From: Actinomycetaceae bacterium
GTDB taxonomy: Bacteria > Actinomycetota > Actinomycetes > Actinomycetales > Actinomycetaceae
DNA: 64,000 nt
Reading direction: 5' to 3'
NCBI GenBank assembly: GCA_028724905.1
Contig: JAQYTG010000005.1
Coordinates: forward strand, 124,001-188,000
In this document: in pieces, positions 8,641 through 18,528 of the stretch
Layout of the letters: every line of letters starts with the position of its first letter
Position numbering within the stretch: the first letter of the stretch is position 1
Program-made: the position numbers and the translations under genes
Notes under the pieces: model-generated
The model's database searches: none
Seen by the model: the letters and a program-made list of their open reading frames with translations, nothing else
Told to the model about the DNA's origin: nothing

Positions 8641-9812
8641 TTAATCCTTCATATAGAACTCGCACTCATACCCAGCCGCATCTATCGGCAAACCAGTAGC
8701 CCATAGTGGGAGTTGGTTCATGAGGGTGCAGATGTCGGTGACGTTGGTGCCGGAGTCTTGTGGTTCGTCGATGACGACCTCATCATGAATGTGCATGACT
8801 ACCTGGTGGCCGGCTTGCTCAATTCGGGTGATCGCTTCGGCTAGTAGGTCGCGTGCGATTGCTTGGACGATGTTCTCCACGAGTTTTCCGCCGTAGGTTT
8901 CGAGTTGCTGCCATTTGCGGCTTATGCCTTGCCCCCAATAAGTGATGGAGGTTCCGCCGAACCGGTTCACGCCCAGCCCTGGTTTCACATACGCGAGTCT
9001 CCGCCCTGATGGGAGGGTGATGAACAGCGTCCCTTTCGTGCCCGTGAAGCTAAGGTTGCCAAGGGTCACGGTGCTTCGGGTGGTGATTGCTTGGATTGCG
9101 GTCTGGTCGACGTCGTGCCACATGGCGACGATGTTGGGGTTGGCCGCGCGCCATGCGTCTACTATTGGCTGCAACTCAGACTCGGTGAGCCCCATTTTTA
9201 ACGCTCCCATGGCTTTCAATGCACCCACGGAGCCGTTGTAGCCACACGCGAGCACAGCGATTTTGCCTTTCTGTCGCAGCTCACTGTTGGCTCTGTGTTT
9301 CTCGACCGGCACGCCAAACATCGCGCTGGCGGTGGCGCAGTAGAGGTCTTCACCGTTTGTGAACGCCGCTAGGGTGGCTTGTTCGCTTGCTAGCCACGCG
9401 AGTACTCGTGCTTCGATAGCGGAATAATCGGCGACGATGAAGCGGTGATTTTCAGACGGGATAAAAGCTGTCCGAATGAGCTGGCTGAGCGTGTCTGGTA
9501 CTGATGGGTAGAGCATCTCCAATGCATCAAAATCACCGCCACGCACGAGTGCTCTGGCCTGTGTAAGATCAGGCAGATAATTGCGTGGCAGATTCTGCAC
9601 CTGCACCAACCTGCCAGCCCAACGGCCGGTACGAGACGCTCCATAAAACTGCAACAAGCCATGTGCTCGTTCGTCGTTGCAGGTGGCATCGGCCATTTTC
9701 CGATACTTGGCTACCGAAGATTTCGAGAGATCTTGACGCAACCAAGCGTTTTCAGCAACAAGATCGATCTCGCACGCACGATCACGATTCTCCCACCGCG
9801 ATTTTTCCAGCC
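8641..9812 (-). pseudogene. Truncated phage family-A DNA polymerase (polymerase domain only)
   Basis: The frame encodes the C-terminal polymerase half of a PolA-type phage enzyme: motif A VADYSAIEARVLAWLA, the O-helix region LRQKGKIAVLACGYNGSVGALK (motif B) and motif C MHIHDEVVID. The exonuclease and N-terminal half are missing. The frame runs back to a stop near 9,813 with only a TTG (9,741) as possible start. Full-length phage homologues are roughly 600-700 residues. No other phage genes survive next to it, so it is most likely the leftover of a prophage that entered next to the tRNA-Pro gene. The polymerase motifs themselves look intact. Confidence 0.8.
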
Positions 9813-10119
9813 ACTAACGCAACACGCCAGCACTCACACCAAGCCTGGGTACACCCTGCTCGCACACACTCACAATCGAGCACTCCTACACACGAATACG
9901 ACCCCCCACCAACCAAACCACTCAATCCTTAACATCCTAATCAAAAACCTTCGACATAACCCACACTCTCCCACCCTCCCAAACGGAACAAAACCCAGAC
10001 CATTTCAAATCAAGCCCTCGCACAACTCGCAGTGGTCTACCCAGACCGCTTCGAGAAATACATCTAACAAACAAAAAGGAAACCGGCCCTTACACAAAAA
10101 ACTTGACAGGCTCTCAATT
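9813..10119. other. Decayed DNA between phage remnant and membrane protein gene
   Basis: C-rich, A-rich sequence without an intact gene on either strand. Its right part contains the transposase remnant listed separately. Confidence 0.5.
9985..10117 (+). mobile_element. Remnant of an IS256/Mutator-like insertion sequence (3' end)
   Basis: The plus strand encodes a short C-terminal tail NQALAQLAVVYPDRFEKYI followed by a stop, then a terminal sequence TTACACAAAAAACTTGACAGG. A transposase tail followed directly by an ACACAAAA...TGACA-type end is the pattern of IS256-family elements as I recall it. Only the last ~40 codons are recognisable, and the other end of the element was not found. Confidence 0.4.
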
Positions 10120-10653
10120 TCAGTTTGCGTCACCCGAGCGTACATTACCCTGTGGTGAAGACTTCCCCCACAGCCATTTTCCCCATAGTCTTCTATTCGT
10201 GTAGGACAGCGCGTACGAGGCACTCATAAGCAGATACTCCACCACTAGCAATCCCCCACCTGCCAAACTATGCCAATAGGGCACAGACACTGGAATAGAC
10301 GGGATAGTTCGCGAGAAAGTAATGCTATAATCATTGAGGATGAGCAATAAGAAAAACGCTCCCACAAAACACGCGATCTCCATCAAACGGCACAGAACAT
10401 AAGCCACGCCACGGGAATGTTCTTCCCCACCCCCACACGTACCCGCAGTGTGAGAACCTCTGCCTATCAGCCCTGCAAGAAGTATCAACACAAGAGTAGG
10501 AAGCACCACCGCCACCTTATGAAACATCCGCACAGGAGCACTCGGAGCAATGAGAACACAATAGACCCACGTCACCACCGCACAAAGAAGCGACACGACA
10601 ACCACAAGAATCTTCACGAACACACCACGGCGAACAATACCCACACTCACCAC
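10120..10653 (-). CDS. Membrane protein of unknown function
   Basis: 177 residues with four predicted transmembrane helices (roughly 12-33, 44-62, 85-107 and 128-147) and a basic C-terminus. No recognised family. It lies 46 bp downstream of a gene for a secreted protein on the same strand, so the two probably form a transcription unit. A membrane partner or protective protein for the secreted product is possible but is only an inference from arrangement. Confidence 0.6.
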   Translation of the reverse strand: MVSVGIVRRGVFVKILVVVVSLLCAVVTWVYCVLIAPSAPVRMFHKVAVVLPTLVLILLAGLIGRGSHTAGTCGGGEEHSRGVAYVLCRLMEIACFVGAFFLLLILNDYSITFSRTIPSIPVSVPYWHSLAGGGLLVVEYLLMSASYALSYTNRRLWGKWLWGKSSPQGNVRSGDAN

Positions 10654-10699
10654 TCCTTATTCCTCATCCCTACACCTGCCGCAACAGCATCAACACCCA

Positions 10700-11269
10700 T
10701 CAATGCAACGTAAGAATGCTGTAAGCCGCCGGATATCCACCCCCATAATTGCAATAGATTGTCCGTTTCACATACGAGGCTTTACCCAGAGCAATTTTCG
10801 CTAAGGCCTGCGCCCACCAATCAGCTGGATGAACGCGTATAGCATCAACTAAACCAAAAGCGAGCGAAACGATAGTTCCTCCTGGACCAGCGATTTTTGA
10901 TGCTAAAAAGGTGACGGCGGCGAGGTAACCCATTTTTTGTAAAGCTGAGGGAGACGTCCCAAGACGCTCAACAACCTTAGCCACATCGGAGTATCTATAT
11001 ATGCTTTCACTACACGATTTAGCGCTGGGATTTCCTGGATAGGGATCGCCAATAGCTAAAGGAATAGGATCATTCTGAGAGATCTCGTCTCCATCTAAGC
11101 ACAGTGAAGATTGCGTAAGAGCTATCACCAACTTAGTCTCATCCTGAAAAACAATTGCATCTTCTGGGGAACTTTCCGTAGCTATATCCTGTGCAAATGC
11201 AACCGAAGAGCTCGAAACAAACAACGGGATGCACACAAAAAGGCAGACAACCTTTTTCAGAAGTCTCAT
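10700..11269 (-). CDS. Secreted protein of unknown function
   Basis: 189 residues with a clear signal peptide (MRLLKKVVCLFVCIPLFVSS then SVAFA, cleavage near residue 26). The mature part has Cys residues, an acidic first half and a hydrophobic glycine-containing segment (YLAAVTFLASKIAGPGGTIV). It ends in a Gly/Tyr-rich CNYGGGYPAAYSIL tail. I do not recognise the family. The small size, hydrophobic core and adjacent small membrane protein resemble export-and-immunity arrangements of bacteriocin loci, but no transporter or processing gene is nearby. Confidence 0.6.
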   Translation of the reverse strand: MRLLKKVVCLFVCIPLFVSSSSVAFAQDIATESSPEDAIVFQDETKLVIALTQSSLCLDGDEISQNDPIPLAIGDPYPGNPSAKSCSESIYRYSDVAKVVERLGTSPSALQKMGYLAAVTFLASKIAGPGGTIVSLAFGLVDAIRVHPADWWAQALAKIALGKASYVKRTIYCNYGGGYPAAYSILTLH

Positions 11270-11649
11270 AATCTTCTCCTTTGTTTAATAAATCGTTTTT
11301 GATGTTTTACACAACAAAAATGCAAAGAGCGGAATACTATATGATCTACTTAAAACAGTACAAAAGTATTTTACTATATATTTGGAGTGAATAAAGCACA
11401 ACCTACAGAGAGATTCATACTGAGGGGAAAGTGGTAGCGTGTGCATATAGTCATGTAACACCGTGTGGCATTGTAGGCGAGCTCACATCGTCCCAAAGCA
11501 TTCGGACGCATTCAGATAGAGCGGTGTTGCGCAAATTGGTTGTCGTGAGCCTATGATAAGCGCGAGCGAGGCAAAAATATATGTATCAAGTGGTGAAGAC
11601 TTGCCAGCATCGCGGCGATGCATATAAATGTAGGAAAGAGGGAACGCAC
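11270..11649. promoter_or_regulatory. Divergent upstream region of the secreted-protein gene and topA
   Basis: A 380-bp divergent intergenic region. The left part is very AT-rich (about 11,280-11,400, with several TATA-like blocks), the best place for the promoter of the minus-strand secreted protein. I see no distinct topA promoter or operator. Confidence 0.35.
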
Positions 11650-14424
11650 GTGACGACACTTGTGATCGTGGAGTCTCCAGCAAAAGCGCGCACAATTGCG
11701 AACTATTTGGGGTCTGAATACGATGTGGAGGCGAGCGTAGGGCACATCCGTGATTTGCCCAAGCCCTCCGATCTTCCGGCCAGCATGAAAAAAGGCCCTT
11801 ATGCAAAATTTGCTGTAAACGTCGAGGACGAATTTGAGCCTTATTACGTGGTAAATCCAGATAAAAAGAAGAAAGTGGCAGAGCTGAAGAATGCTTTGAA
11901 AAATGCAGACGCACTCTATCTTGCTACCGATGAGGATCGCGAGGGTGAAGCTATTGCGTGGCACCTGCTGGAAGTCTTAAAACCTAAAGTTCCCGTGAAA
12001 CGCATGGTGTTTCACGAAATCACTAAAGAAGCTATCCAACGCGCATTGCAATCTACCCGTGATCTGAACACACAGCTCGTAGACGCCCAAGAATCTCGCC
12101 GTATTCTTGATCGCTTAGTGGGCTACGAAGTCTCGCCGTTGCTCTGGCGTAAGGTAGCTCCAGGACTCTCAGCGGGGCGGGTACAATCCGTCACCACTCG
12201 TCTTGTGGTGGAGCGTGAGCGTGAACGCATGGCTTTCGTCAGCGCAAATTATTGGGACGTGGTGGCCACGCTCGCCAAAGGAGCCGAGGAATTCACGGCA
12301 AAAGTGACGGCAGTGGATTCCACACGCGTGGCCGTGGGCAAAGATTTTGACGATCACGGGCAGCTCACGAAGAAAGCTATATCGGATGGTGTGCTGGTGC
12401 TCAGCGAACAGCTCGCAACGGCTATCGCCAAAGCGCTCAGCAGTGGTAGCTCAACGGTAATGAGCATTGAAACGAAGCCATTTCGTCGGCGTCCAGCTGC
12501 CCCTTTCACCACGTCCACCTTACAGCAGGAAGCATCTCGCAAACTCCGCATGGGCTCGCGCGATACCATGCGGGTGGCGCAGTCGCTGTACGAGAACGGC
12601 TTCATCACGTATATGCGAACAGATTCTGTGAATCTTTCGGAACAAGCTATCAATGCGGCCAGGAAGCAGGCTGCGGAGCTCTATGGCACTCAATCAGTGC
12701 CACCAGATCCGCGATACTACGCCACGAAATCTAAGGGAGCCCAGGAGGCGCATGAGGCTATTCGGCCTGCGGGAGATGAATTCCGTACTCCCCAGCAGGT
12801 GGCTGGGAAGCTCCACGGGCGCGAGTATGCTCTCTACGAGTTGATCTGGAAGCGCACAGTGGCTTCACAAATGGCAGATGCCACTGGATCGACAGCTTCC
12901 GTTCGTCTTGTAGCCGACATTTCCTCGGTGCCTGAGTATTCGCAGGCACAGCTTTCGGCTTCGGGGACGATCATCACTTTCCCAGGATTTTTGAGTGCCT
13001 ACGAAGAGGGGAAAGATTCTGCGCGTTACGAAGAGAAATCACAGGCGCATTTGCCGCAGCTCACTGAGGGAGAAGAGCTAGAGAACCGCAGCGGAGAAGC
13101 CGCCGGCCACGAGACGGCTCCTCCGCCGCGATACACCGAAGCTAGCCTGGTGAAGACCTTAGAAGAAAAAGGAATCGGCAGGCCATCTACGTATGCTTCG
13201 ACGATTTCCACGATTATTGATCGCGGCTACGTAGAGCGCAAAGGGCAAGCCCTCGTGCCCACCTGGCTGGCATTCTCAGTGGTGAGGTTACTTGAGGAGA
13301 ATCTGCCAGAACTCGTAGACTACGATTTCACAGCCGACATGGAGCACGATCTCGACGAAATAGCAGCTGGCCAAGAGGATCGCGTGCAGTATCTCGCAGA
13401 TTTTTATCGCGGAGTGAACGGCGAAAAAGGCTTACGCGATCAGGTGGGCAGCCTCGGAGATATTGATGCGCGCGCCGTCAATACCATCGCAATTGGAGAT
13501 GGAATCGTGGTGCGAGTAGGGAGATATGGCCCTTATCTTGAAGAAACTAACTCAGACGGTACGGAGGGGCGCCGCGCTTCGGTGCCTGCCGGCGTCACGC
13601 CAGATGAGCTCACCGTGGAAAAAGCGCGCAGTATTTTGGATGCCGCCATTCAGGAAGACCGCGTGCTCGGCCAAGACCCTGCTACGGGCTACTCCATCGT
13701 GGTGAAAGATGGCCGTTTCGGGCCTTACGTGTCGGAGCTTCTCCCTGACGACGCAGTGGCGTACACCCCCACGGGGAAAATTTCTAAAGCGAAGCCAAAG
13801 GCGCGCACAGCTTCGCTGCTCTCTTATATGGACGTCAATTCGCTGACGCTAGACGATGCCTTGAAGCTGCTCTCACTCCCGCGCGAACTGGGAGAATCAG
13901 AGGGAGAGATGATCACCGTCCACAATGGCCGATACGGGCCGTATATGAAACGTGGCAACGACTCGCGCTCTCTTGCTAGCGACGATCAGATTTTCACCAT
14001 CACCCTTGAACAGGCAGAGGAAATTTTCAAGCAGCCTAAGGCGCGCGGCCGTGCAGCTGCAAAACCCCCGCTTGCGCAGCTCGGTACAGATCCAGTTTCT
14101 GGAGGCACAATCGTACTCAAAGATGGACGTTTCGGCCCGTACGTGACTGACGGCAAAGTGAATGCATCGGTGCCACGTAGTGACGACATCAATCAAATCA
14201 CGCCGGAACGCGCGCAAGAACTGCTGGCTATGCGGCGCGCTAAAATCGAAGAAAATGGTGGAGCGAGCGCAACGAAAACTCGCACAAAGGCCAAGCGTGC
14301 CACGAAAACTGCCAAAGCTACGAAAGCCAAAGGCAAGGCTGGAGGCACAACAAAGGCTGGAAACACAGCAACTGCGAAGAGTTCCAGTGCAGCGAGCCGC
14401 ACGAGTAAGGCAAAGAAAGCATAA
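11650..14424 (+). CDS. topA: DNA topoisomerase I
   Basis: 924 residues from a GTG start preceded by AGGGA; longer ATG reading at 11,581 adds residues absent from the family, whose proteins start near TTLVIVESPAKART. The Toprim domain opens the protein and carries the acidic DEDREGEAIAWHL motif (Asp94, Asp96). The strand-cleaving tyrosine is Tyr321 in FITYMRTDSVNLS. Instead of C-terminal zinc fingers the protein has repeated KDGRFGPYV-type units (about 690-830) as in actinobacterial TopA, then a Lys/Ala-rich basic tail. It relaxes negatively supercoiled DNA and is essential in most bacteria. It overlaps no neighbour but sits three bases from tmk, suggesting co-transcription. Confidence 0.97.
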   Translation: MTTLVIVESPAKARTIANYLGSEYDVEASVGHIRDLPKPSDLPASMKKGPYAKFAVNVEDEFEPYYVVNPDKKKKVAELKNALKNADALYLATDEDREGEAIAWHLLEVLKPKVPVKRMVFHEITKEAIQRALQSTRDLNTQLVDAQESRRILDRLVGYEVSPLLWRKVAPGLSAGRVQSVTTRLVVERERERMAFVSANYWDVVATLAKGAEEFTAKVTAVDSTRVAVGKDFDDHGQLTKKAISDGVLVLSEQLATAIAKALSSGSSTVMSIETKPFRRRPAAPFTTSTLQQEASRKLRMGSRDTMRVAQSLYENGFITYMRTDSVNLSEQAINAARKQAAELYGTQSVPPDPRYYATKSKGAQEAHEAIRPAGDEFRTPQQVAGKLHGREYALYELIWKRTVASQMADATGSTASVRLVADISSVPEYSQAQLSASGTIITFPGFLSAYEEGKDSARYEEKSQAHLPQLTEGEELENRSGEAAGHETAPPPRYTEASLVKTLEEKGIGRPSTYASTISTIIDRGYVERKGQALVPTWLAFSVVRLLEENLPELVDYDFTADMEHDLDEIAAGQEDRVQYLADFYRGVNGEKGLRDQVGSLGDIDARAVNTIAIGDGIVVRVGRYGPYLEETNSDGTEGRRASVPAGVTPDELTVEKARSILDAAIQEDRVLGQDPATGYSIVVKDGRFGPYVSELLPDDAVAYTPTGKISKAKPKARTASLLSYMDVNSLTLDDALKLLSLPRELGESEGEMITVHNGRYGPYMKRGNDSRSLASDDQIFTITLEQAEEIFKQPKARGRAAAKPPLAQLGTDPVSGGTIVLKDGRFGPYVTDGKVNASVPRSDDINQITPERAQELLAMRRAKIEENGGASATKTRTKAKRATKTAKATKAKGKAGGTTKAGNTATAKSSSAASRTSKAKKA

Positions 14425-14427
14425 GTG

Positions 14428-15096
14428 ATGGCAGGTCTATTTATTACTTTCGAGGGCGGTGACGGCGCTGGGAAATCCACGCAAGTGGCGGCACTCGCCA
14501 ACGAGCTGGAAAGACGCGGATACGACGTACTCACCAGCAGAGAACCAGGGGGAACCGAGCTGGGGCAAGCCATCCGTGAATTGCTTCTGCACGGCGGGGA
14601 GGTAGCTCCGCGCGCCGAAGCACTGCTCTTTGCGGCAGATCGCGCGCACCACGTGGCTAGCAAGATCCGCCCTGCTCTTGAGCGTGGTGCGGTGGTGATC
14701 TCAGACAGATACCTTGATTCGTCAGTGGCTTATCAGGGAGCAGCGCGAGCCCTTGATCCGCACGAGGTGCGAGAGCTTTCACTGTGGGCTACGGGTGGTC
14801 TGCCCCCCGACCTAACGATACTGCTAGATTTGCCAGCAGATCAGGGATTCGCTCGGCGCGGGGGAGATCACGACCGGATGGAATCAGAAGGGAAAGCATT
14901 TCAGATGCGGGTACGCCAGAGTTTTCTGGCCTTGGCCGAAGCCGAACCCAAGCGGTTTCTCATCGTGGATGGGAGCATGGCCGTGGCCGACATTGCGGCG
15001 AAAATCTGGGCTGCTGTGCAGCAGATGCTAGACAAAGCGCAACTTAATCGCAACCCGAGCACCGGCGTCACGCAGCCTAAAGCAGAACGAGCATAG
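14428..15096 (+). CDS. tmk: Thymidylate kinase
   Basis: 222 residues; converts dTMP to dTDP. P-loop FEGGDGAGKST at the N-terminus, the substrate/DR(Y) motif SDRYLDSSVAYQGAAR in the middle, and the LID region FARRGGDHDRMESEG. GTG at 14,425 and ATG at 14,428 are adjacent; the ATG is used. The start follows the topA stop codon almost directly, and holB begins seven bases after its stop, so topA-tmk-holB form one operon, the usual actinobacterial order. Confidence 0.96.
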   Translation: MAGLFITFEGGDGAGKSTQVAALANELERRGYDVLTSREPGGTELGQAIRELLLHGGEVAPRAEALLFAADRAHHVASKIRPALERGAVVISDRYLDSSVAYQGAARALDPHEVRELSLWATGGLPPDLTILLDLPADQGFARRGGDHDRMESEGKAFQMRVRQSFLALAEAEPKRFLIVDGSMAVADIAAKIWAAVQQMLDKAQLNRNPSTGVTQPKAERA

Positions 15097-15103
15097 GGCG
15101 ACT

Positions 15104-16456
15104 ATGAGCGTTTTTGATGAGCTCGTTGGCCAGGGAGCGGCAGTGGAAGAAATACTGCGCGCCGCCCTTGCCGCACGTCGCGCTGCGCCCGAGGCTGATC
15201 GCGGGGCAGAGCTAGAAAATTTTGCAGAAAATGATAACGCACTCTCTAGGGGCGATCTAGCGGAGAGCGTGCTGACTGGGAGTGGGCTAACTAAGGGTGG
15301 GCTAGCTGGAGGCGAGCTAGCAGAACATTCCTCGGCAATGACCCACGCTTGGCTCTTTACTGGTCCGCCAGGATCGGGACGCTCGTTGGCAGCAAAGACT
15401 TTGGCTGCGGCGCTAGAGTGCACTGGCTCGACCCCTGGCTGCGGAGAGTGTGCTAGTTGCAAAGCCGTCATGGCGGATAACCATCCTGATGTGACTACAG
15501 TGAGCACTGATCTCGTGACGATCAAAGCGGACGATGTGCGCGCCTATGTGGCACAGTCGTACGTGGCGCCGGTGCAGGGAGCTTATCGGATTTTCATTGT
15601 GGAAGACGCCGATAGGATGCTGCCTAGGACGACGAATGTGCTGCTCAAGGCAATTGAAGAGCCTGCTGCGCGCACTGTGTGGATGCTGTGCACGGCAGCA
15701 GTTGCCGATGTCCTTCCCACAATTCGTTCGCGGTGTAGAAATATCAATCTGGTGACGCCGAGCCCCCAAGATGTAGCGCAGTTGCTCACGGCGCGTGATG
15801 GTGTTGATCCTGAGAAAGCCCTAGTGGCTGCACAAGCAGCGCAATCTCACATCGGTGTAGCTAGAGCTTTGGCTACTGATGGGGCGGCAGCGGCGCTGCG
15901 AGAAAATACGCTTATGACGCTGACGGTGGTTCACAGCGTAGGAGAGGCAGTGCTCGCTGCACAATTATTAACCGATCCTGAAAAAATGTATGCGACTGCC
16001 GATAGTGGATCTGAGCGTAGCGCTTCGGCAGCTTCGCCGGCCTCGGTAGTTCCAGCAACCAGCGCGGCAGACATCATGGAAATTGAACAGCGCCGGCGAA
16101 TGCAGGATTTGGGGCTTGATCCTGATGGTCGGGTACCGGCAGCCGTGAAAAGTCAGGTGGCTGCGGATGCTGGCAACGTGAAGCGCCGGCAAACCCGTAT
16201 GCAGCGAGATATGCTTGATCGAGAGCTGATCTATATTGAGAGTTTTTTCCGAGATGTAATGGTGAAGCAGCTCGGGGCTGACGTGCCAGCGATCAATGCG
16301 GATTTTTCCGCTCAGATTGATCAGCGGGCTGAAATCTCTACGCTTGAACAAACCATCGCCGCGATGGATGCGTGCGCGAAAGCGCGGCAGCGGCTGCGCG
16401 CCAACGTGGCACCAGTACTTGCTATAGAAGCGGCCTTAGTGCAGCTTGTGCAGTAG
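15104..16456 (+). CDS. holB: DNA polymerase III delta' subunit
   Basis: 450 residues of the clamp-loader AAA+ family. It has the P-loop FTGPPGSGRSLAAKTLA, the zinc-binding CGECASC segment, the DADRMLPRTTNVLLKAIEEP Walker-B/sensor region and the SRCRN arginine motif. The delta' subunit is part of the complex that loads the sliding clamp. Between the N-terminal helix and the P-loop there is an extra ~50-residue acidic insert with degenerate repeats (SGLTKGGLAGGELAE), rich in CTAG-type tetranucleotides. A further Ala/Ser linker lies near residue 300-325. These inserts are unusual for the family and look locally expanded. It is the last gene of the topA operon. Confidence 0.93.
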   Translation: MSVFDELVGQGAAVEEILRAALAARRAAPEADRGAELENFAENDNALSRGDLAESVLTGSGLTKGGLAGGELAEHSSAMTHAWLFTGPPGSGRSLAAKTLAAALECTGSTPGCGECASCKAVMADNHPDVTTVSTDLVTIKADDVRAYVAQSYVAPVQGAYRIFIVEDADRMLPRTTNVLLKAIEEPAARTVWMLCTAAVADVLPTIRSRCRNINLVTPSPQDVAQLLTARDGVDPEKALVAAQAAQSHIGVARALATDGAAAALRENTLMTLTVVHSVGEAVLAAQLLTDPEKMYATADSGSERSASAASPASVVPATSAADIMEIEQRRRMQDLGLDPDGRVPAAVKSQVAADAGNVKRRQTRMQRDMLDRELIYIESFFRDVMVKQLGADVPAINADFSAQIDQRAEISTLEQTIAAMDACAKARQRLRANVAPVLAIEAALVQLVQ

Positions 16457-16977
16457 TGCTCGGTAGTGGCGGGTGGTGGTAGTGGCAGTAGTCGTAATGG
16501 CGAGTGGTGACGGTGGGCGCTCGGAGGGGTGATAGCGGTAGCCGGAGGATACTGCTGCGGTGTCGGAGGAGATACTGTTGGCGGTTGTTCGGGTTGTTTC
16601 GTCTCGCTTCGTCTCGCTTTGGGTTGCTTCGTCTTGCTTCGTTTTGCTTCAGGCAAAGAATGATATGCGCTTCAGACGAGAGCGATATTGCCGGTCAGGC
16701 ATCTCTCAGGTGGGGTTGATATGATCGGTCAGTTAATTATCTCGGGTAGCTAATTTTCTCGGGTGGTTGATACGGTCGGTCGGTCGGGCAGTCGGCCAGC
16801 CAGTAACTCGGGATCCAGCCCATATTGATAAAATTGGTCTGACTGACCGTATCAACTGATGGCTAGCTGGCAGCGTCGGCTAAGTGGGTACCTCTGGCTG
16901 ATCACATCGGCTAGGTTGCTCATTAGCTGGCCAGTCGTATCAACCGCCGAGCAACAACGGAGCAAAGGTAGACAGAG
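16457..16977. other. Gene-free stretch with repeat and inverted-repeat fragments
   Basis: Holds drifting copies of short units: GTCTCGCTTC/GTTGCTTCGTC (about 16,590-16,650) and TATGATCGGTCAG / GATACGGTCGGTCGG blocks (16,720-16,790) that recur in reverse orientation as CTGACTGACCGTATCAAC (16,838-16,857) and GCCAGTCGTATCAACC. No gene recognised. Confidence 0.5.
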
Positions 16978-18528
16978 ATGACGAAGAAAACTTACACCGC
17001 AATAGCAGCACTGGTGTGTGTGCTTCTTGTGGGTGCGTGTGCCGTCACGAACCCTTCTAATCCAGATTCTCGCGGGGGCGCGCAGTCGAACGCTGCCCTG
17101 CCGATTGAGGCTCCGATGCCGGAGATTCCAGCAGATTTGGAGATCTTTTACCGCCAGGGAGTCACATGGCAAGAATGCGGGGATTCTCTGGAGTGCGGCC
17201 GCTATACAGTGCCGTTGAACTACGCAGATCCTACAGGTGACGTACTGGGTATTGCCGTCACGAAGCATATAGCTGATGGTGAGAAAATCGGGTCGTTGCT
17301 GGTGAATCCAGGTGGCCCTGGCGAGAGCGGGCAGATGCTTGCCCAAGCTGCTGATCATTTTTTCCCAAAGGCGGTTTTACGGCATTTTGATATTATTGGT
17401 TTTGACCCGCGCGGTGTGGGGGAATCTCAGCCGATTGACTGCGTGAGCGATGAGCAGCTGTTGAAATTTGCTGAGGCCAGCTATCCGAACACTGCCGCTG
17501 GGGAGGCTGCCAGCAAACGGGATGCTGAGGAGTTCGTGGCGGGATGCGTGGAACACTCAGAAGAGCAGCTCGCCTATATTAACACCGAAAACACGGCACG
17601 CGATATGGATATTATCCGAGCGGTGCAAGGAGATCCGAAACTCTATTACCTCGGTTTTTCCTATGGCACTGAGCTGGGAGCCGAATACGCTCAGCTCTTC
17701 CCCAAAAATGTGGGTCGAATGGTGCTCGATGGAGCCGTGGCTGCCACTAAAACTAATTTTGAGCAAACCCGCGATCAGCTCGTCGGCTTTGAAAAAGCAC
17801 TCGATGCATACCTCACTGATTGTTTGCAGCGAGGAGCGAGCTGCCCATTTTCAGGTACTTTAGAACAGGCGCGAGAAAAAGTTGCTGAGCTTTTCGCGCA
17901 GGCGCTCAAACAGCCTATAAAGACGAGCAATCCGCAGCGTCCGCTCACTCAGTCGGCGTTTCTCTACGGTGTGATCACTCCGCTGTACAGCTCAGACTAC
18001 ACCAAGCTCTCCAGGGCTTTTCGAGACGTGATTGAGCGCGGAGACGGCAGCACTTTCCAGGTGTTCTTTGACGCCTACCTGGGGAGGCAAGATGGGGTAT
18101 TTACGGGTAATGCGATGGAGGCAAATATCGTGATTAACTGCGGCGATTACCCCGTGGAGGGAGATGCCGCACAGTGGGCCGAGCAAGAAGCGGAGTTGGT
18201 AAAGGCGGCGCCGATTCTCGGGCCGGTGTTTGGCTATGACGAGCTCACGTGCTCGCTGTGGCCAGACAAACCCAGCAAAAAAGTAGGTCCGTTTGTGGCA
18301 AGCGGCTCAGATCCTATCGTGGTCGTAGGCACATCGGGTGATCCAGCCACGCCGTATTCCTGGGCGCAGGATTTGGCCAGCTCCCTTGAAAATTCGCGTC
18401 TTATCACCTGGCAAGGTACCGGCCATACCGCCTATGGACGTTCGACACGATGCGTAAGCGATCCGATTGATGCCTACTTACTGCGCGGTATCGTGCCAGA
18501 CGATGGTTTAGTGTGTCCGGCTAAGTAG
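16978..18528 (+). CDS. Secreted alpha/beta-hydrolase lipoprotein, tripeptidyl aminopeptidase type
   Basis: 516 residues. The N-terminus is a lipoprotein signal peptide with lipobox LVGAC (Cys21). The fold is the TAP/SlpD-E class of actinobacterial secreted peptidases: oxyanion loop VNPGGPGESG, DFDPRGVGES-like FDPRGVGES, nucleophile elbow GFSYGTELG (Ser228), acid TSGDPATPYSWA (Asp455) and GTGHTAYG (His483), giving a complete triad. Such enzymes remove tripeptides or other residues from peptides outside the cell and are usually anchored to the membrane. It has its own RBS (GGTAGACAGAG upstream of ATG) and stands apart from holB, so it is probably transcribed alone. Confidence 0.9.
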   Translation: MTKKTYTAIAALVCVLLVGACAVTNPSNPDSRGGAQSNAALPIEAPMPEIPADLEIFYRQGVTWQECGDSLECGRYTVPLNYADPTGDVLGIAVTKHIADGEKIGSLLVNPGGPGESGQMLAQAADHFFPKAVLRHFDIIGFDPRGVGESQPIDCVSDEQLLKFAEASYPNTAAGEAASKRDAEEFVAGCVEHSEEQLAYINTENTARDMDIIRAVQGDPKLYYLGFSYGTELGAEYAQLFPKNVGRMVLDGAVAATKTNFEQTRDQLVGFEKALDAYLTDCLQRGASCPFSGTLEQAREKVAELFAQALKQPIKTSNPQRPLTQSAFLYGVITPLYSSDYTKLSRAFRDVIERGDGSTFQVFFDAYLGRQDGVFTGNAMEANIVINCGDYPVEGDAAQWAEQEAELVKAAPILGPVFGYDELTCSLWPDKPSKKVGPFVASGSDPIVVVGTSGDPATPYSWAQDLASSLENSRLITWQGTGHTAYGRSTRCVSDPIDAYLLRGIVPDDGLVCPAK

